A stretch of 64,000 nucleotides of DNA from Levilinea sp. GTDB lineage: Bacteria; Chloroflexota; Anaerolineae; Anaerolineales; Anaerolineaceae. Each line of letters starts with the position of its first letter. Position 1 is the first letter of the stretch. This document shows positions 52,504 through 61,423 of the stretch, in pieces. The DNA lies in the NCBI GenBank assembly GCA_029975215.1, contig JARKPO010000007.1:1-64000 (forward strand). Reading direction: 5' to 3'. Below the pieces are notes generated by a model, which worked only from the letters and a program-made list of their open reading frames with translations, searched no databases and was not told where the DNA came from. The position numbers and the translations under genes were made by a program.

Positions 52504-52578
52504 GCGCGTTTCTCCTCCAACGCCGGTCGGTACGGCGCAGTCATTTGACTTCATTATACTTTATGGTAAAACAAAGCC

Positions 52579-53331
52579 ATGCGATGGATTTACCTTTCCC
52601 CTCATTTAGATGATGCCGTCTTATCCTGCGGTGGGCTGATCTGGGAGCAGGTTCAGGCCGGCGCGCAGGTGGAAATTTGGACGATCTGCGCCGGGGATCC
52701 CCCCCGCGGGCCGTTTTTCCCCTTCGCCGAAGAGCTGCACCAGCGTTGGGGCACCAGCGGAGAGGCCGCCCTGGCGGTTCGCCGCGCCGAAGACCGCGCC
52801 GCCTGTGCACAATTGGGGGCCGTCTCCCGTCACTTTGACCTGCCGGACTGCATCTACCGCCGCCAGCCGGGCAGCGATCTGCCTCTGGTGGAACGCTCGG
52901 AAGATTTGTTCCGCGGGCTGAACCCGGTGGAACAGCCCCTGGTGGAAGCCTGGGCGCAGCGCCTGAGACAGGCATTGGAGGGTGAATCCGCCCAGGTGGT
53001 CAGCCCCCTGACCCTGGGCGGCCATATGGATCACGCCCTGACGCGCGCCGCGGCCGAAAAGCTGGGGCGGCGGCTGTGGTATTACCCCGATTACCCCTAC
53101 GCCGCCATGCACGCGGTGAATGTGCCCGCCTGGCTGGGGCCGGGCTGGGAGGGCTTAGCCCAGGCCGTTTCTGCCCAGGGGCTGGAGGCCTGGCAGGCAG
53201 CTGTGGCCGCCTATGCCTCGCAGATCAGCTCTTTTTGGCCGGGGATCGAGGCCATGCGCGCCGCGGTGGCCGCCTACGAGCAAACCCAGGCCGGTATGCG
53301 CTTGTGGCGCAAGATTGGAGAAAGTGGATAA
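52579..53331 (+). CDS. PIG-L/LmbE family deacetylase
   Basis: The 250-residue protein begins with the zinc-binding motif of the family, SPHLDDAVLSCGGLI (His and Asp ligands). A second zinc His lies in LGGHMDHALTRAAAEKLG. These enzymes remove acetyl groups from GlcNAc-containing small molecules or glycolipids such as mycothiol or bacillithiol precursors. The first-gene position before the 53-62 kb block may be meaningful or accidental; there is a 40-bp gap with its own -10 box for the next gene. Confidence 0.88.
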   Translation: MRWIYLSPHLDDAVLSCGGLIWEQVQAGAQVEIWTICAGDPPRGPFFPFAEELHQRWGTSGEAALAVRRAEDRAACAQLGAVSRHFDLPDCIYRRQPGSDLPLVERSEDLFRGLNPVEQPLVEAWAQRLRQALEGESAQVVSPLTLGGHMDHALTRAAAEKLGRRLWYYPDYPYAAMHAVNVPAWLGPGWEGLAQAVSAQGLEAWQAAVAAYASQISSFWPGIEAMRAAVAAYEQTQAGMRLWRKIGESG

Positions 53332-53371
53332 ATAATCACCTTGCGATTTGTTCTTGTGCTATACTGGAAAC

Positions 53372-53623
53372 ATGCAAGAACGTTCATTCTGGTTATCCTG
53401 GGCGCACAACTTGCAACGTTGGGGGCTGCGTGAACCCGTTGCAGCCTTACTTGAAGCTGGAGGACCGCTGTCGCTTCTCCTGGCGCAGGTGGTCTATTTG
53501 GGTCAACCTCTGTTAAGCGGATCTTCCTCAGCTGGGGCCTGGCAGGCTCTGGCGGAGATGTTGGAAGACCCGCTGCAAACTCGTTCTTTTGCCGCATTTT
53601 TGCGGGAGGAGGAGGTTGCGTAA
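53372..53623 (+). CDS. Small protein of unknown function, first gene of the 53-62 kb block
   Basis: The ATG at 53372 lies 6 nt after a TATACT box (53360-53365), pointing to a leaderless transcript; the ORF-track start is upstream of that box. The 83-residue product is probably all-helical, with two amphipathic stretches (ERSFWLSWAHNLQRWGLREP, then LSLLLAQVVYLGQPLLSG). It has an acidic C-terminus. Its stop overlaps the next start (TAATG). I recognise no family. Confidence 0.6.
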   Translation: MQERSFWLSWAHNLQRWGLREPVAALLEAGGPLSLLLAQVVYLGQPLLSGSSSAGAWQALAEMLEDPLQTRSFAAFLREEEVA

Positions 53624-54378
53624 TGGCATTATCCAGTATCCTCGGGATCGGGCTGGTGGGGCTGGGGCTGGCGCTGCTGTTCTTTTTTGCGCTGCCGGGC
53701 CGCCAGCGAGAGGCGCACGCCTGGCGCCCCATCCCGGCCATTCGCCGTCTCCGGCGCGCCATTGGTCTGGCGGTGGAGGACGGCAAGCGGCTGCACATTT
53801 CTTTGGGCAAAGCCAACCTGCTGACGCCGGATAACGGTTCAGCGTTGTCGGCTTTAAGCACCCTGGAGCGCATCGCGCGCATGAGCGTGGTCAGCGACCG
53901 CCCGCCGGTGGTCACCAGTGGGGATGGGGCTTTGGCCGTGCTCAGCCAGGACACCCTGCAGGCCGCCTACCGCACCAGCCACGCCCTGGACCAATATGAC
54001 CCCGACCGCGGCCGCTTGAGCGGGCCGACGGCGCTTTCGTATGTCGCCGGTTCACTGCCCGTCATCCGCGATGAGCAGGTTTCTACCAATATTTTGATGG
54101 GCAACTTTGGCCCGGAAGTGGCGTTGATGACCGAAGCCAGCGAAAAGGCCCGCGCCTTCACCCTGGCGGCCAGCGATTCGCTGTCAGCTCAGGCGGTGTT
54201 ATACGCTGCCGCGGAAGAGACCCTCATCGGCGAAGAACTGTTCGCCGCCCCGGCCTATCTTCAGGCCGGCGCCGCCCACCAGGCCAGTTTGCGCGTTCAA
54301 GACGTGCTGCGCTGGGTGCTGGTGGCCCTGCTGATCTTGGGGGCGCTGCTCAAAATGGCAGGAGTGGATTTGCTATGA
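53623..54378 (+). CDS. DUF6754-like membrane protein
   Basis: The 251-residue protein has an N-terminal membrane helix (SSILGIGLVGLGLALLFFFA) and a C-terminal one (VLRWVLVALLILGALLKMAG). They flank a soluble domain with LAVEDGKRLHISLGKANLLT and TNILMGNFGPEVALMTEASE. The pattern agrees with DUF6754 as I remember it. The function is unknown. The gene overlaps both neighbours (TAATG and ATGA), so it is co-translated in the block. Confidence 0.65.
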   Translation: MALSSILGIGLVGLGLALLFFFALPGRQREAHAWRPIPAIRRLRRAIGLAVEDGKRLHISLGKANLLTPDNGSALSALSTLERIARMSVVSDRPPVVTSGDGALAVLSQDTLQAAYRTSHALDQYDPDRGRLSGPTALSYVAGSLPVIRDEQVSTNILMGNFGPEVALMTEASEKARAFTLAASDSLSAQAVLYAAAEETLIGEELFAAPAYLQAGAAHQASLRVQDVLRWVLVALLILGALLKMAGVDLL

Positions 54379-55001
54379 GATCCCCCGTTACCACTGCCGT
54401 CGCCATTGGGTTAGGTATCGTCGCCCTCCTGGGCTATTTTGTGCCCTTGCCGTTTTTGGTAGATATCCAAAGCCTGCTGCTCAGTTGGGCGGTGATATTG
54501 GCCGCGGTGGCGGCTTTGGTGGCCATTTTCAACCTGGTGCGCGTTCACGTGCGCAAGCTGCGCGGCAGCCCGCCCAAACAGCGCGGAGATGGGTACAGCC
54601 TGCTGGTGCTGATTGGGTTTGCGGTCACTTTCCTGGCGGGGCTGCTGCTGACGCCGGACCATCCTCAGTTTCAGCAGGCGGTTTTGGCGGTGCAAACGCC
54701 GGTAGAAACCAGCCTGATCGCGGTGCTGGCGGTGACCCTGGCGTACGCCAGTCTGCGCCTGCTGCAGCGCCGCCCCAACTGGATGGGCATCCTGTTTGCC
54801 CTCAGCGCGGCCTTTTTCCTGATTCTGGCCAGCGGCGCCCTCTCGGGGCTGCGCGGCCTGCCGCTTTTGGGAGATCTGCTGGGCGTGGTGGAGCGTCTGC
54901 CGCTGGCGGGCGCGCGCGGGCTTTTATTGGGCATCGGCTTAGGCAGCCTCTTGACCGGGCTGCGTATTTTGATGGGCGCGGACCGCCCATATAGTGGGTG
55001 A
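54375..55001 (+). CDS. Multispanning membrane protein of unknown function
   Basis: The 208-residue protein has about six hydrophobic helices. A basic cytoplasmic loop lies between helices 2 and 3 (VRVHVRKLRGSPPKQRG). The C-terminal helices are Gly/Leu-rich (GARGLLLGIGLGSLLTGLRI). No known motif is seen. It overlaps the DUF6754-like gene by 4 nt and ends 3 nt before the zinc-ribbon gene. The paired membrane protein at 57825 has a similar size and plan. Confidence 0.6.
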   Translation: MRSPVTTAVAIGLGIVALLGYFVPLPFLVDIQSLLLSWAVILAAVAALVAIFNLVRVHVRKLRGSPPKQRGDGYSLLVLIGFAVTFLAGLLLTPDHPQFQQAVLAVQTPVETSLIAVLAVTLAYASLRLLQRRPNWMGILFALSAAFFLILASGALSGLRGLPLLGDLLGVVERLPLAGARGLLLGIGLGSLLTGLRILMGADRPYSG

Positions 55002-55003
55002 GC

Positions 55004-57817
55004 ATGGCTGAGAAGCATTGTCCGATTTGCGGAAGCAGCAATACCGAGGCGGCCACCAACTGCCAGTTTTGCGGCGCGCCCTTTGGGGACCTGCCGGCTC
55101 GCCCCGAGCCGGACGATACCCCGGATTGGCTGAAGGATTTCCAATCCACCGACAGCGGCGCCGCAGAACCAGAACCCGCCGCCCCGGCTGAATCGGGCCT
55201 GCCCGATTGGCTCTCCTCCATCCGCCAACGCTCTGCCGCAGAAGAAGCGCCGGGGGTGGAGGGTCTTTTGGGCGCGGAGGAAGAGGAATCCGGCGCGGTG
55301 AAAGCCGACCTGCCCGACTGGCTTTCAGATTTGCGCCCCAGCGCGGCCGAACCGCCCGCCCCAGCGGCGAGCGCGGCTGAACCCGAAGAAGACGACACCG
55401 CCTGGCTGAAGGGCCTGGGCGATTGGCAAAACGGCCCCCTGGGCGGAGATTCCAGCACCTCGGCCACCGAACCTGAGGGGGATGATTGGCTGCGTAATTT
55501 GGGGGGCGGGCTGGACGAGATCCCCGCTGAGCCGCCTTTACCGGTGCAGCCAGCAGGAAACCAGGATTGGCTGGGCGACTTGCGCAATTTGTCAACTGAA
55601 CGCGCTGCTGCCCCCTCAGAAGAACCCTCGGCGTTGGAAGGGCTTCCCTCCTGGTTGGAGGATACCCCCGCACCGCAAACCTCCGCTGCTTCCGAAGACA
55701 ATTTCCAGGATTGGCTGGCGGATGTTCCCGAAGAACTGCCGGCCCAGCCCAGCAGCGCGGCCGAGACCGGGCTGGGGGATTTGCCGGATTGGATGCAGAC
55801 TCCTCCGGCCGCTGACGAGACGCCCATCGCTGCCGGAAACGAGCCAGATTGGCTGAGCGCATTCGCCGCGGAAACCTCCGCGCAGGAGACTCCCGCAGAA
55901 GCCGCCCCTGCCTCAGACGACACCCCCGACTGGCTCAAATCTTTCGCCAGCGAGATCCCCGCGCCAGAAACGCCCGCCGCTGCCGGAAACGAGCCAGATT
56001 GGCTGAGCGCATTCGCCGCGGACACCTCCGCGCAGGAGACTCCCGCAGAAGCCGCCCCTGCGGCTGCAGAGGACGGAACCCCCGACTGGCTGAAAGAATT
56101 CGCCAGCGAGACCCCCGCGCCAGAAACGCCTGCCGCTGCCGGAAACGAGCCGGATTGGCTGAGCGCATTCGCCGCGGATACCTCCGCGCAGGAGACCCCC
56201 GCAGAAGCCGCCCCTGCGGCTGCAGAGGACGGAACTCCCGACTGGCTGAAAGAATTCGCGGCCGACTTCTCTGCTCAGGAAACGCCGGAAGCTGAACCCC
56301 CAGCCCCCGCTTCCCCAGGTGAGACTCGCGTTTTCCAGGGCGAGACGCGCGCATTTGACCTGCCGGAAAGCGAACCGTCCTCCGGCGAGACCGCCGATTG
56401 GCTGCGCGCCTTTGCCAGCGAAGACAGCAGCGTATTCGCCACCCCAACCTCAGACACCGCCCCCATCAGCGGCGAGCCAGTTCCAGCCTTCGCCCTGGGA
56501 GATGGAGCCGATCTGCCCGATTGGCTTTCTGAAGTCGACCTATCGGAAATGAACCTGGAAAGCGACACTTCCGGCGATGCGGCCCTGGCTTCTGCGGATC
56601 AGGTTCCCGATTGGCTGCGAGATAAGGCCAGCCAGGCCGGGGTAGAACTGAGCGGTGAAACTGAGGCTGAAGCGGAAGCCGCAGCCCCTGCAGGCGAACT
56701 GGCCCCGGCGGCGCTGCCTGCCTGGTTGCAGGCCATGCGGCCGGTAGAAGCCGTCATGCAAACCGGGGCCGAAGGCGCGCTGGTGGAAAGTGAACATGTA
56801 GAAAAAGCCGGGCCGCTGGCCGGCATTCAGGGCATTTTGCCCACGCTGGATCTGACCCGCCAATACCGCAAGCCTCCGCGCTATTCGTCCAAGCTAAAAA
56901 CCTCCGAAAAACAGCGCGAACATGCCGAACTGCTGGACGCATTGGTCTCCGGTGAATCTCAGCCGCAGCAAGTGCAGCGCGAATTTGTGCAAGCCCCCCA
57001 ACGGGCCATGCGCATTGGCATCGGCCTGCTGCTGATCCTGGTGGTGGTGCTCACCTACCTGTTCGGCGGCGTCCCGGCGAACCCTGCTGCGCCCGTGGAG
57101 GTGCTGAACTTCAACAACGCCGTGGGCGCGCTGCCCTCAGGCAGCACCGTGCTGCTGGCAGTGGATTATGCCCCGGCCTATTCGGGTGAAATGCGGCTGG
57201 CCGCCACGCGGGTGGTGCAGATGCTCATGGAAAAGGGCCTGCGCCTGGCCCTGGTTTCTACCCAGGTGACCGGGCCGGTGCTGGGCGCGGATCTGCTGCG
57301 CAGCGCCGCGGCGGAACTGCCCGCGGGCAGTTTTAATTTCGATGAACAAAGCGCCAACCTGGGCTATTTGCCGGGCGGCATCGCCTCGCTGCGCGAATTT
57401 GCCAACCAACCGCGCCGGGCCGTCCGCTGGCCGGGCATGTGGGACCGGCCCGCAGTGCAGCAGGTGAACGCTCTGACGGATTTCTCTGCGATTATCGTCC
57501 TGACCGATCAAGTGGAAGGCGGGCGGGCCTGGATGGAACAGGTGCAGCCCCTCTACGGCGAGCGTCCCTTCCTGCTGGTCTCCAGCGCCCAGGCGGCGCC
57601 GGTGCTTCAGGCCTATGTCAACGAGGGTCAGGCGGATGGATTGGTGGCCGGTTTCACCGGCGGCATGGCGTTTGCCGGATTATCCGGGCAGACGCCGGCT
57701 GGTTTAGGGGGATGGTGGGGCAGCTACCGCGCCGGGTTGTTCCTGGCGGTGGTGCTGATCTTCTTGGGGGTGATCCTTCAGGCGCTGATCCGCCTGAGCA
57801 CCCGCCGGAAAGCGTGA
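55004..57817 (+). CDS. Zinc-ribbon protein with PDWL-type repeats and two membrane helices
   Basis: The 937-residue protein opens with a zinc ribbon of two Cys pairs (HCPICGSSNTEAATNCQFCG). About 570 acidic, Pro/Ala-rich residues follow, carrying roughly fourteen copies of a [D/E]-x-P-D-W-L motif. Three late copies lie in near-identical units of 50-52 residues. After a basic helix (SSKLKTSEKQREHAELLDAL), a membrane helix (MRIGIGLLLILVVVLTYLFG, near 670) leads to an outer domain of about 230 residues. A C-terminal helix, LFLAVVLIFLGVILQAL, ends in RKA. The long disordered arm would be cytoplasmic and could tether several copies of a partner. No family function is known to me. Confidence 0.7.
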   Translation: MAEKHCPICGSSNTEAATNCQFCGAPFGDLPARPEPDDTPDWLKDFQSTDSGAAEPEPAAPAESGLPDWLSSIRQRSAAEEAPGVEGLLGAEEEESGAVKADLPDWLSDLRPSAAEPPAPAASAAEPEEDDTAWLKGLGDWQNGPLGGDSSTSATEPEGDDWLRNLGGGLDEIPAEPPLPVQPAGNQDWLGDLRNLSTERAAAPSEEPSALEGLPSWLEDTPAPQTSAASEDNFQDWLADVPEELPAQPSSAAETGLGDLPDWMQTPPAADETPIAAGNEPDWLSAFAAETSAQETPAEAAPASDDTPDWLKSFASEIPAPETPAAAGNEPDWLSAFAADTSAQETPAEAAPAAAEDGTPDWLKEFASETPAPETPAAAGNEPDWLSAFAADTSAQETPAEAAPAAAEDGTPDWLKEFAADFSAQETPEAEPPAPASPGETRVFQGETRAFDLPESEPSSGETADWLRAFASEDSSVFATPTSDTAPISGEPVPAFALGDGADLPDWLSEVDLSEMNLESDTSGDAALASADQVPDWLRDKASQAGVELSGETEAEAEAAAPAGELAPAALPAWLQAMRPVEAVMQTGAEGALVESEHVEKAGPLAGIQGILPTLDLTRQYRKPPRYSSKLKTSEKQREHAELLDALVSGESQPQQVQREFVQAPQRAMRIGIGLLLILVVVLTYLFGGVPANPAAPVEVLNFNNAVGALPSGSTVLLAVDYAPAYSGEMRLAATRVVQMLMEKGLRLALVSTQVTGPVLGADLLRSAAAELPAGSFNFDEQSANLGYLPGGIASLREFANQPRRAVRWPGMWDRPAVQQVNALTDFSAIIVLTDQVEGGRAWMEQVQPLYGERPFLLVSSAQAAPVLQAYVNEGQADGLVAGFTGGMAFAGLSGQTPAGLGGWWGSYRAGLFLAVVLIFLGVILQALIRLSTRRKA
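55835..56290 (+). repeat. Near-identical in-frame repeats inside the PDWL protein gene
   Basis: A unit beginning GGAAACGAGCC starts at 55835, 55985 and 56141, giving periods of 150 and 156 bp (50 and 52 codons). Copies differ by only a few bases, so the expansion is recent or homogenised. Copy number should vary between related strains. Confidence 0.8.
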
Positions 57818-57824
57818 GGCCCGG

Positions 57825-58490
57825 ATGTCAATGGATTTGATTTGGACGGCGGTGGGCTTTTTGCTGACGGTGTGCGTGTTGAGCTACCTGTTTGGGGATA
57901 ACCCGCTCTTCCGCCTGGCTACGTCTCTATTCGTGGGCGTGGCGGCGGGGTATGCGGCTGTGCTTCTGATTTATCAGGTGCTGCTGCCGCGCCTGGTGCT
58001 GCCTTTGCTGCAAGGCTCGCTGGCCGAACGCGGCCTGCTGGTCATCCCTCTGGTGCTCAGCGTATTACTGCTCTTCAAGCTCTCTCCGCGCTTCACCCGC
58101 CTGGGCAACCTCTCGATGGGAGTGATTGTGGGCGTGGGCGCGGGGGTGTTGGTGGGCGGCACGGTGTTGGGAACCCTGCTGGGCCAAACCCGCGCAGCGG
58201 TGGACGCCTTTGCCCTGCGGGGCACGGCCAGCCCGATGGTGCTCTTATTCGAGGCCGTTCTGTTTCTGATCGGCACGGTATCCACCCTGGTGTACTTCCA
58301 TTTTGGCGTCAAGCCGCGCCCCAACCAGCCCGCCCGGCGGCCTTCATGGATGGAATTCACGGCGAGCATTGGTCAGGTGTTCCTGGCAGTGACTTTGGGC
58401 GCTTTGTTTGCCGGGGTGTTCGCCGCGGCACTGGCCGCATTAATTGACCGTGCGGATTTCCTCTTCCGTGCGGTTCAAATGCTATTCTGA
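57825..58490 (+). CDS. Multispanning membrane protein of unknown function
   Basis: The 221-residue protein has about six membrane helices. It includes a Gly/Val-rich pair (MGVIVGVGAGVLVGGTVLGT) and a basic loop (FGVKPRPNQPARRPSW). I recognise no family. It starts 8 nt after the zinc-ribbon gene and ends 10 nt before the MutL-like gene. Its size and plan are similar to the protein encoded at 54375, so the two may form a membrane complex with the zinc-ribbon protein. Confidence 0.6.
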   Translation: MSMDLIWTAVGFLLTVCVLSYLFGDNPLFRLATSLFVGVAAGYAAVLLIYQVLLPRLVLPLLQGSLAERGLLVIPLVLSVLLLFKLSPRFTRLGNLSMGVIVGVGAGVLVGGTVLGTLLGQTRAAVDAFALRGTASPMVLLFEAVLFLIGTVSTLVYFHFGVKPRPNQPARRPSWMEFTASIGQVFLAVTLGALFAGVFAAALAALIDRADFLFRAVQMLF

Positions 58491-58499
58491 GTGTAGCCC

Positions 58500-60227
58500 A
58501 TGAGCCCTTCGATCATTGATGCTCAATCCATCCTGGCGGTTGAAATTGGCACGGTCACGACCCGCGCGCTCTTGTTTGACGTGGTGGAGGGGCAGTACCG
58601 TTTCATCGCCCAGGGCAGCGCCCCCAGCACGGTCAACGCGCCCTTCCGTGAAGCCGGGGAGGGCATTCACCTGGCGGTGAACCGCCTGGAAGAAATCACC
58701 GGCCGCACCTTGATGAACCTGAAGGGCGAGTTGATTCTGCCAGTGCAAAGCGACAACAGCGGTGTGGACCGGCTGGTGCTCACCTACACCGCCGGACCGG
58801 CGCTGCGCGTGGTGGTGGCGGGGCTGCTGGCGGATGTTTCCCTGGAAAGTGCACGCAACCTGGCGGCCACCCTGCCGGTGCAGGTGGTGGAAACACTGGG
58901 CCTCAACGATACCCGCAGCCTGGATTTGCAGATGCAGGCCCTGATCGCGGCCGAGCCAGATCTGGTGCTGCTGGCGGGCGGCAGTGAACACGGCGCCAGC
59001 CGCTCGGTGTTTAAGCTGGCAGAGCTGATCAGCCTGGCCTACCGTGTGCTGCCGCCAGACCGCCGCCCGCATGTGCTCTACGCGGGCAATCAGGCCCTGG
59101 CCAAAAAGATCAAAGAGGGCCTGGAGCGCACGGTACACACGCTGACCGCCCCCAATGTACGCCCGTCGGTGGATGTTGAAGACCTGGCTCCCGCTGAAAG
59201 CGCGCTCAGCGAAGCAGCGGCCAATATCCGCTACGCACAGATCGGCGGTCTGCAAAATTGGGGTTCCATCAGCAGCGCCCTGCCCTTGCCGGGTTCATTG
59301 GCCTTTGGGCGCATGATCCGCTTCCTTAGTCACATTGGGGACGCGGTGAAGGGCGTGTTGGGGGTGCAATTGGGCTCCGGCAGCACCACCCTGGCGATGG
59401 GCAAGGGCGGTAATCTGGCGCTGGAAGTCTTCCCCTACAGCAGCGGCCGCGGTGCTTCTTTGGTGTTGGAGCACAGCGCCTTAGAAGACATCACCCAATG
59501 GCTGCCGATGCACATGCCCGATGTGGTGGCGCGAGACTATCTGGTGCAGAAAACCCTTTACCCCCAGGTGATGCCCACCACCAGCGAGACGCTGGCTCTG
59601 GAATTGGCGCTGGCGCGCCAGGCCCTGCGCCTTTCCATGCAGCAGATGCTGGCCCGCCACCCGCTGTACAACCTATCCTACGAGCCCATTCTGGCGGGCG
59701 GGGCGGTGTTGACCCAGGCCCCCCAGCCAGCCCACGCCCTGTTGGCGCTCTTAGACGGACTGCAGCCGGTGGGGGTGACCACCCTGTTCCTGGATCAAAA
59801 CGAACTGCTCACCAGCCTGGGGGCCGCCGCGCAGATCAACTCGCTGCTGCCCGTTCAGGTGATCGAATCCGGCGCGCTGCTCAACCTGGGCACGGTCATC
59901 TGCCCGGTGAGCGACGCCCGCTACGGCACGCCCATTCTGCGCGCCCGCCTGGAATATGAGCGCGGGGGTGAAAATGTGGTGGAGGTGCGTCAGGGTTCTT
60001 TGGTGACTTTGCCCCTGCAAAATGGGCAGGTGGCCAATCTGCACCTCCAGCCTTTGCGCCGTGTGCAGATTGACCCGCGCGGCAAGCCCGGCCCGGCCAA
60101 ATTCCAAATCGTGGGCGGGGCGTGCGGTGCGGTGATTGACGCGCGCGGCCGGCCGCTGGTTCTGCCCAAAGATTCGGCCCGCCGCCGCGAGATGATCAAG
60201 AAATGGAGCCTGGCTTTCGGCATCTAG
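58500..60227 (+). CDS. MutL/GlmL-like ASKHA-fold protein
   Basis: The 575-residue protein resembles the GlmL/MutL group named after the glutamate mutase accessory protein. Its N-terminal phosphate loop is AVEIGTVTTRALLFDVVEG and a second nucleotide motif is GVQLGSGSTTLAMGKGGNL. An internal segment, AAEPDLVLLAGGSEHGASRS, is also typical. No glutamate mutase subunits (glmS/glmE) or other B12 enzymes lie in the window. Here it sits among membrane-protein genes, so it may be an ATP-binding partner of that assembly rather than a reactivase. That is inference; the family match is by recall. Confidence 0.72.
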   Translation: MSPSIIDAQSILAVEIGTVTTRALLFDVVEGQYRFIAQGSAPSTVNAPFREAGEGIHLAVNRLEEITGRTLMNLKGELILPVQSDNSGVDRLVLTYTAGPALRVVVAGLLADVSLESARNLAATLPVQVVETLGLNDTRSLDLQMQALIAAEPDLVLLAGGSEHGASRSVFKLAELISLAYRVLPPDRRPHVLYAGNQALAKKIKEGLERTVHTLTAPNVRPSVDVEDLAPAESALSEAAANIRYAQIGGLQNWGSISSALPLPGSLAFGRMIRFLSHIGDAVKGVLGVQLGSGSTTLAMGKGGNLALEVFPYSSGRGASLVLEHSALEDITQWLPMHMPDVVARDYLVQKTLYPQVMPTTSETLALELALARQALRLSMQQMLARHPLYNLSYEPILAGGAVLTQAPQPAHALLALLDGLQPVGVTTLFLDQNELLTSLGAAAQINSLLPVQVIESGALLNLGTVICPVSDARYGTPILRARLEYERGGENVVEVRQGSLVTLPLQNGQVANLHLQPLRRVQIDPRGKPGPAKFQIVGGACGAVIDARGRPLVLPKDSARRREMIKKWSLAFGI

Positions 60228-60246
60228 CCCAGCAACTGCGGCTGAT

Positions 60247-61347
60247 GTGCAGATTGGTACAAAGATTGCACCTTATCCTTTGGGATTAAACACTATGCAA
60301 GCACCTGTCACCCACATTTTGGCCCTCACCAACCTGCGCCGGGCGCGGCTGCTTCCGGCGGCAGGCAAAGTGTTGGTCAAGCAAGGTCAAAAGGTTTCCC
60401 CCAACGATGTGATTGCGGAAACCGTGCTGCACCCGCGCCACATGGTGTTTGACGTGCGCCAGGCGCTGGGCATCACCCGTCCGGCGCAGCTCAGCCAGGC
60501 CATCGAGCGCCGCGTGGGCGACAAGGTGGAGGTGGATGACGTGCTGGCGCGCTCTGGCGGCCTGTTTAAGCGCGTCCTGCGCGCACCGGTGGCCGGACAG
60601 ATTTCCATCATCGCCGGTGGGCGGATTGTGATGGAGGTGGACAGCCCCCTCTTCCAACTGCGCGCCGGACTGGCAGGCATCATCACCGAGATCATCCCCG
60701 AACGCGGCGCCATTCTGGAAGCCAGCGGGGCCTTGGTGCAGGGGGCCTGGGGCAACGGGCGTATCGATTCCGGCGTGCTGCTTTCGCTGGCCGCCGCCCC
60801 CGAAGATATGCTCACCCGCGAGCGCCTGGATGTGAGCATGCGCGGGGCGGTGGTGGTGGCCGGGCACTGTGCCCAGGCAGATGCGATCCGTGCGGCCAAC
60901 GAGCTGCCCCTGCGCGGCCTGATTTTGGGCAGCGCCACGGCGGATCTGCTGCCGGCCCTGCAAACCGCGCTCTTTCCCATCCTCTTAACCGAAGGTTTCG
61001 GCCGCATTCCCATGAATCTGGCCGCCCACCGCATTTTGACCACCAACGAGAAGCGCGACACCGCGGTCAACGCCACCATGTGGAACGCATTTACCGGCGA
61101 GCGCCCCGAAGTGCTCATCCCCCTGCCCGCCGCAGGCAGCGTGCCCGCCGAAAGCGTCACCCTGAAAGAGGGCCTGCACGTGCGCATTTTGGGGATGCAG
61201 CAAGCCGCGCGGGTGGGGACGATTGTGTCCCTGCCGGCAGAGCTGGTGACTTTGCCGAACGGCGTGCGCGCCCGCGTGGCGCAGGTCAAATTGGAAAACG
61301 ATGAGCAGTTCGCCGTGCCGCTATGCAATCTGGATGTGCTAGAATAA
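60247..61347 (+). CDS. Barrel-domain protein with lipoyl-like and KOW-like segments, unknown function
   Basis: The 366-residue protein has a region like a lipoyl/biotinyl half-barrel (AGKVLVKQGQKVSPNDVIAE) and another around RVLRAPVAGQISIIAGGRIV. A Rossmann-like middle follows (MRGAVVVAGHCAQADAIRAA). The C-terminus is KOW-like (GLHVRILGMQQAARVGTIVS, then CNLDVLE). No attached lysine motif is evident. No membrane helix is seen. It follows the MutL-like gene by 19 nt and may work with it. An in-frame ATG at 60295 is an alternative start. Confidence 0.6.
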   Translation: MQIGTKIAPYPLGLNTMQAPVTHILALTNLRRARLLPAAGKVLVKQGQKVSPNDVIAETVLHPRHMVFDVRQALGITRPAQLSQAIERRVGDKVEVDDVLARSGGLFKRVLRAPVAGQISIIAGGRIVMEVDSPLFQLRAGLAGIITEIIPERGAILEASGALVQGAWGNGRIDSGVLLSLAAAPEDMLTRERLDVSMRGAVVVAGHCAQADAIRAANELPLRGLILGSATADLLPALQTALFPILLTEGFGRIPMNLAAHRILTTNEKRDTAVNATMWNAFTGERPEVLIPLPAAGSVPAESVTLKEGLHVRILGMQQAARVGTIVSLPAELVTLPNGVRARVAQVKLENDEQFAVPLCNLDVLE

Positions 61348-61423
61348 TCTTGCACGGGCCTGCCGTGCCCTGGCAGTGCGCCGGGCGGGGCTGTCTGGCA
61401 ACCTGAATTGGAGGAGGACAAGC

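Noticed and set aside
55835-56290. Regular repeats considered as a CRISPR array
   Set aside because: The units are 150-156 bp, in frame, near-identical along their whole length and have no spacers. They are coding repeats of the PDWL protein.
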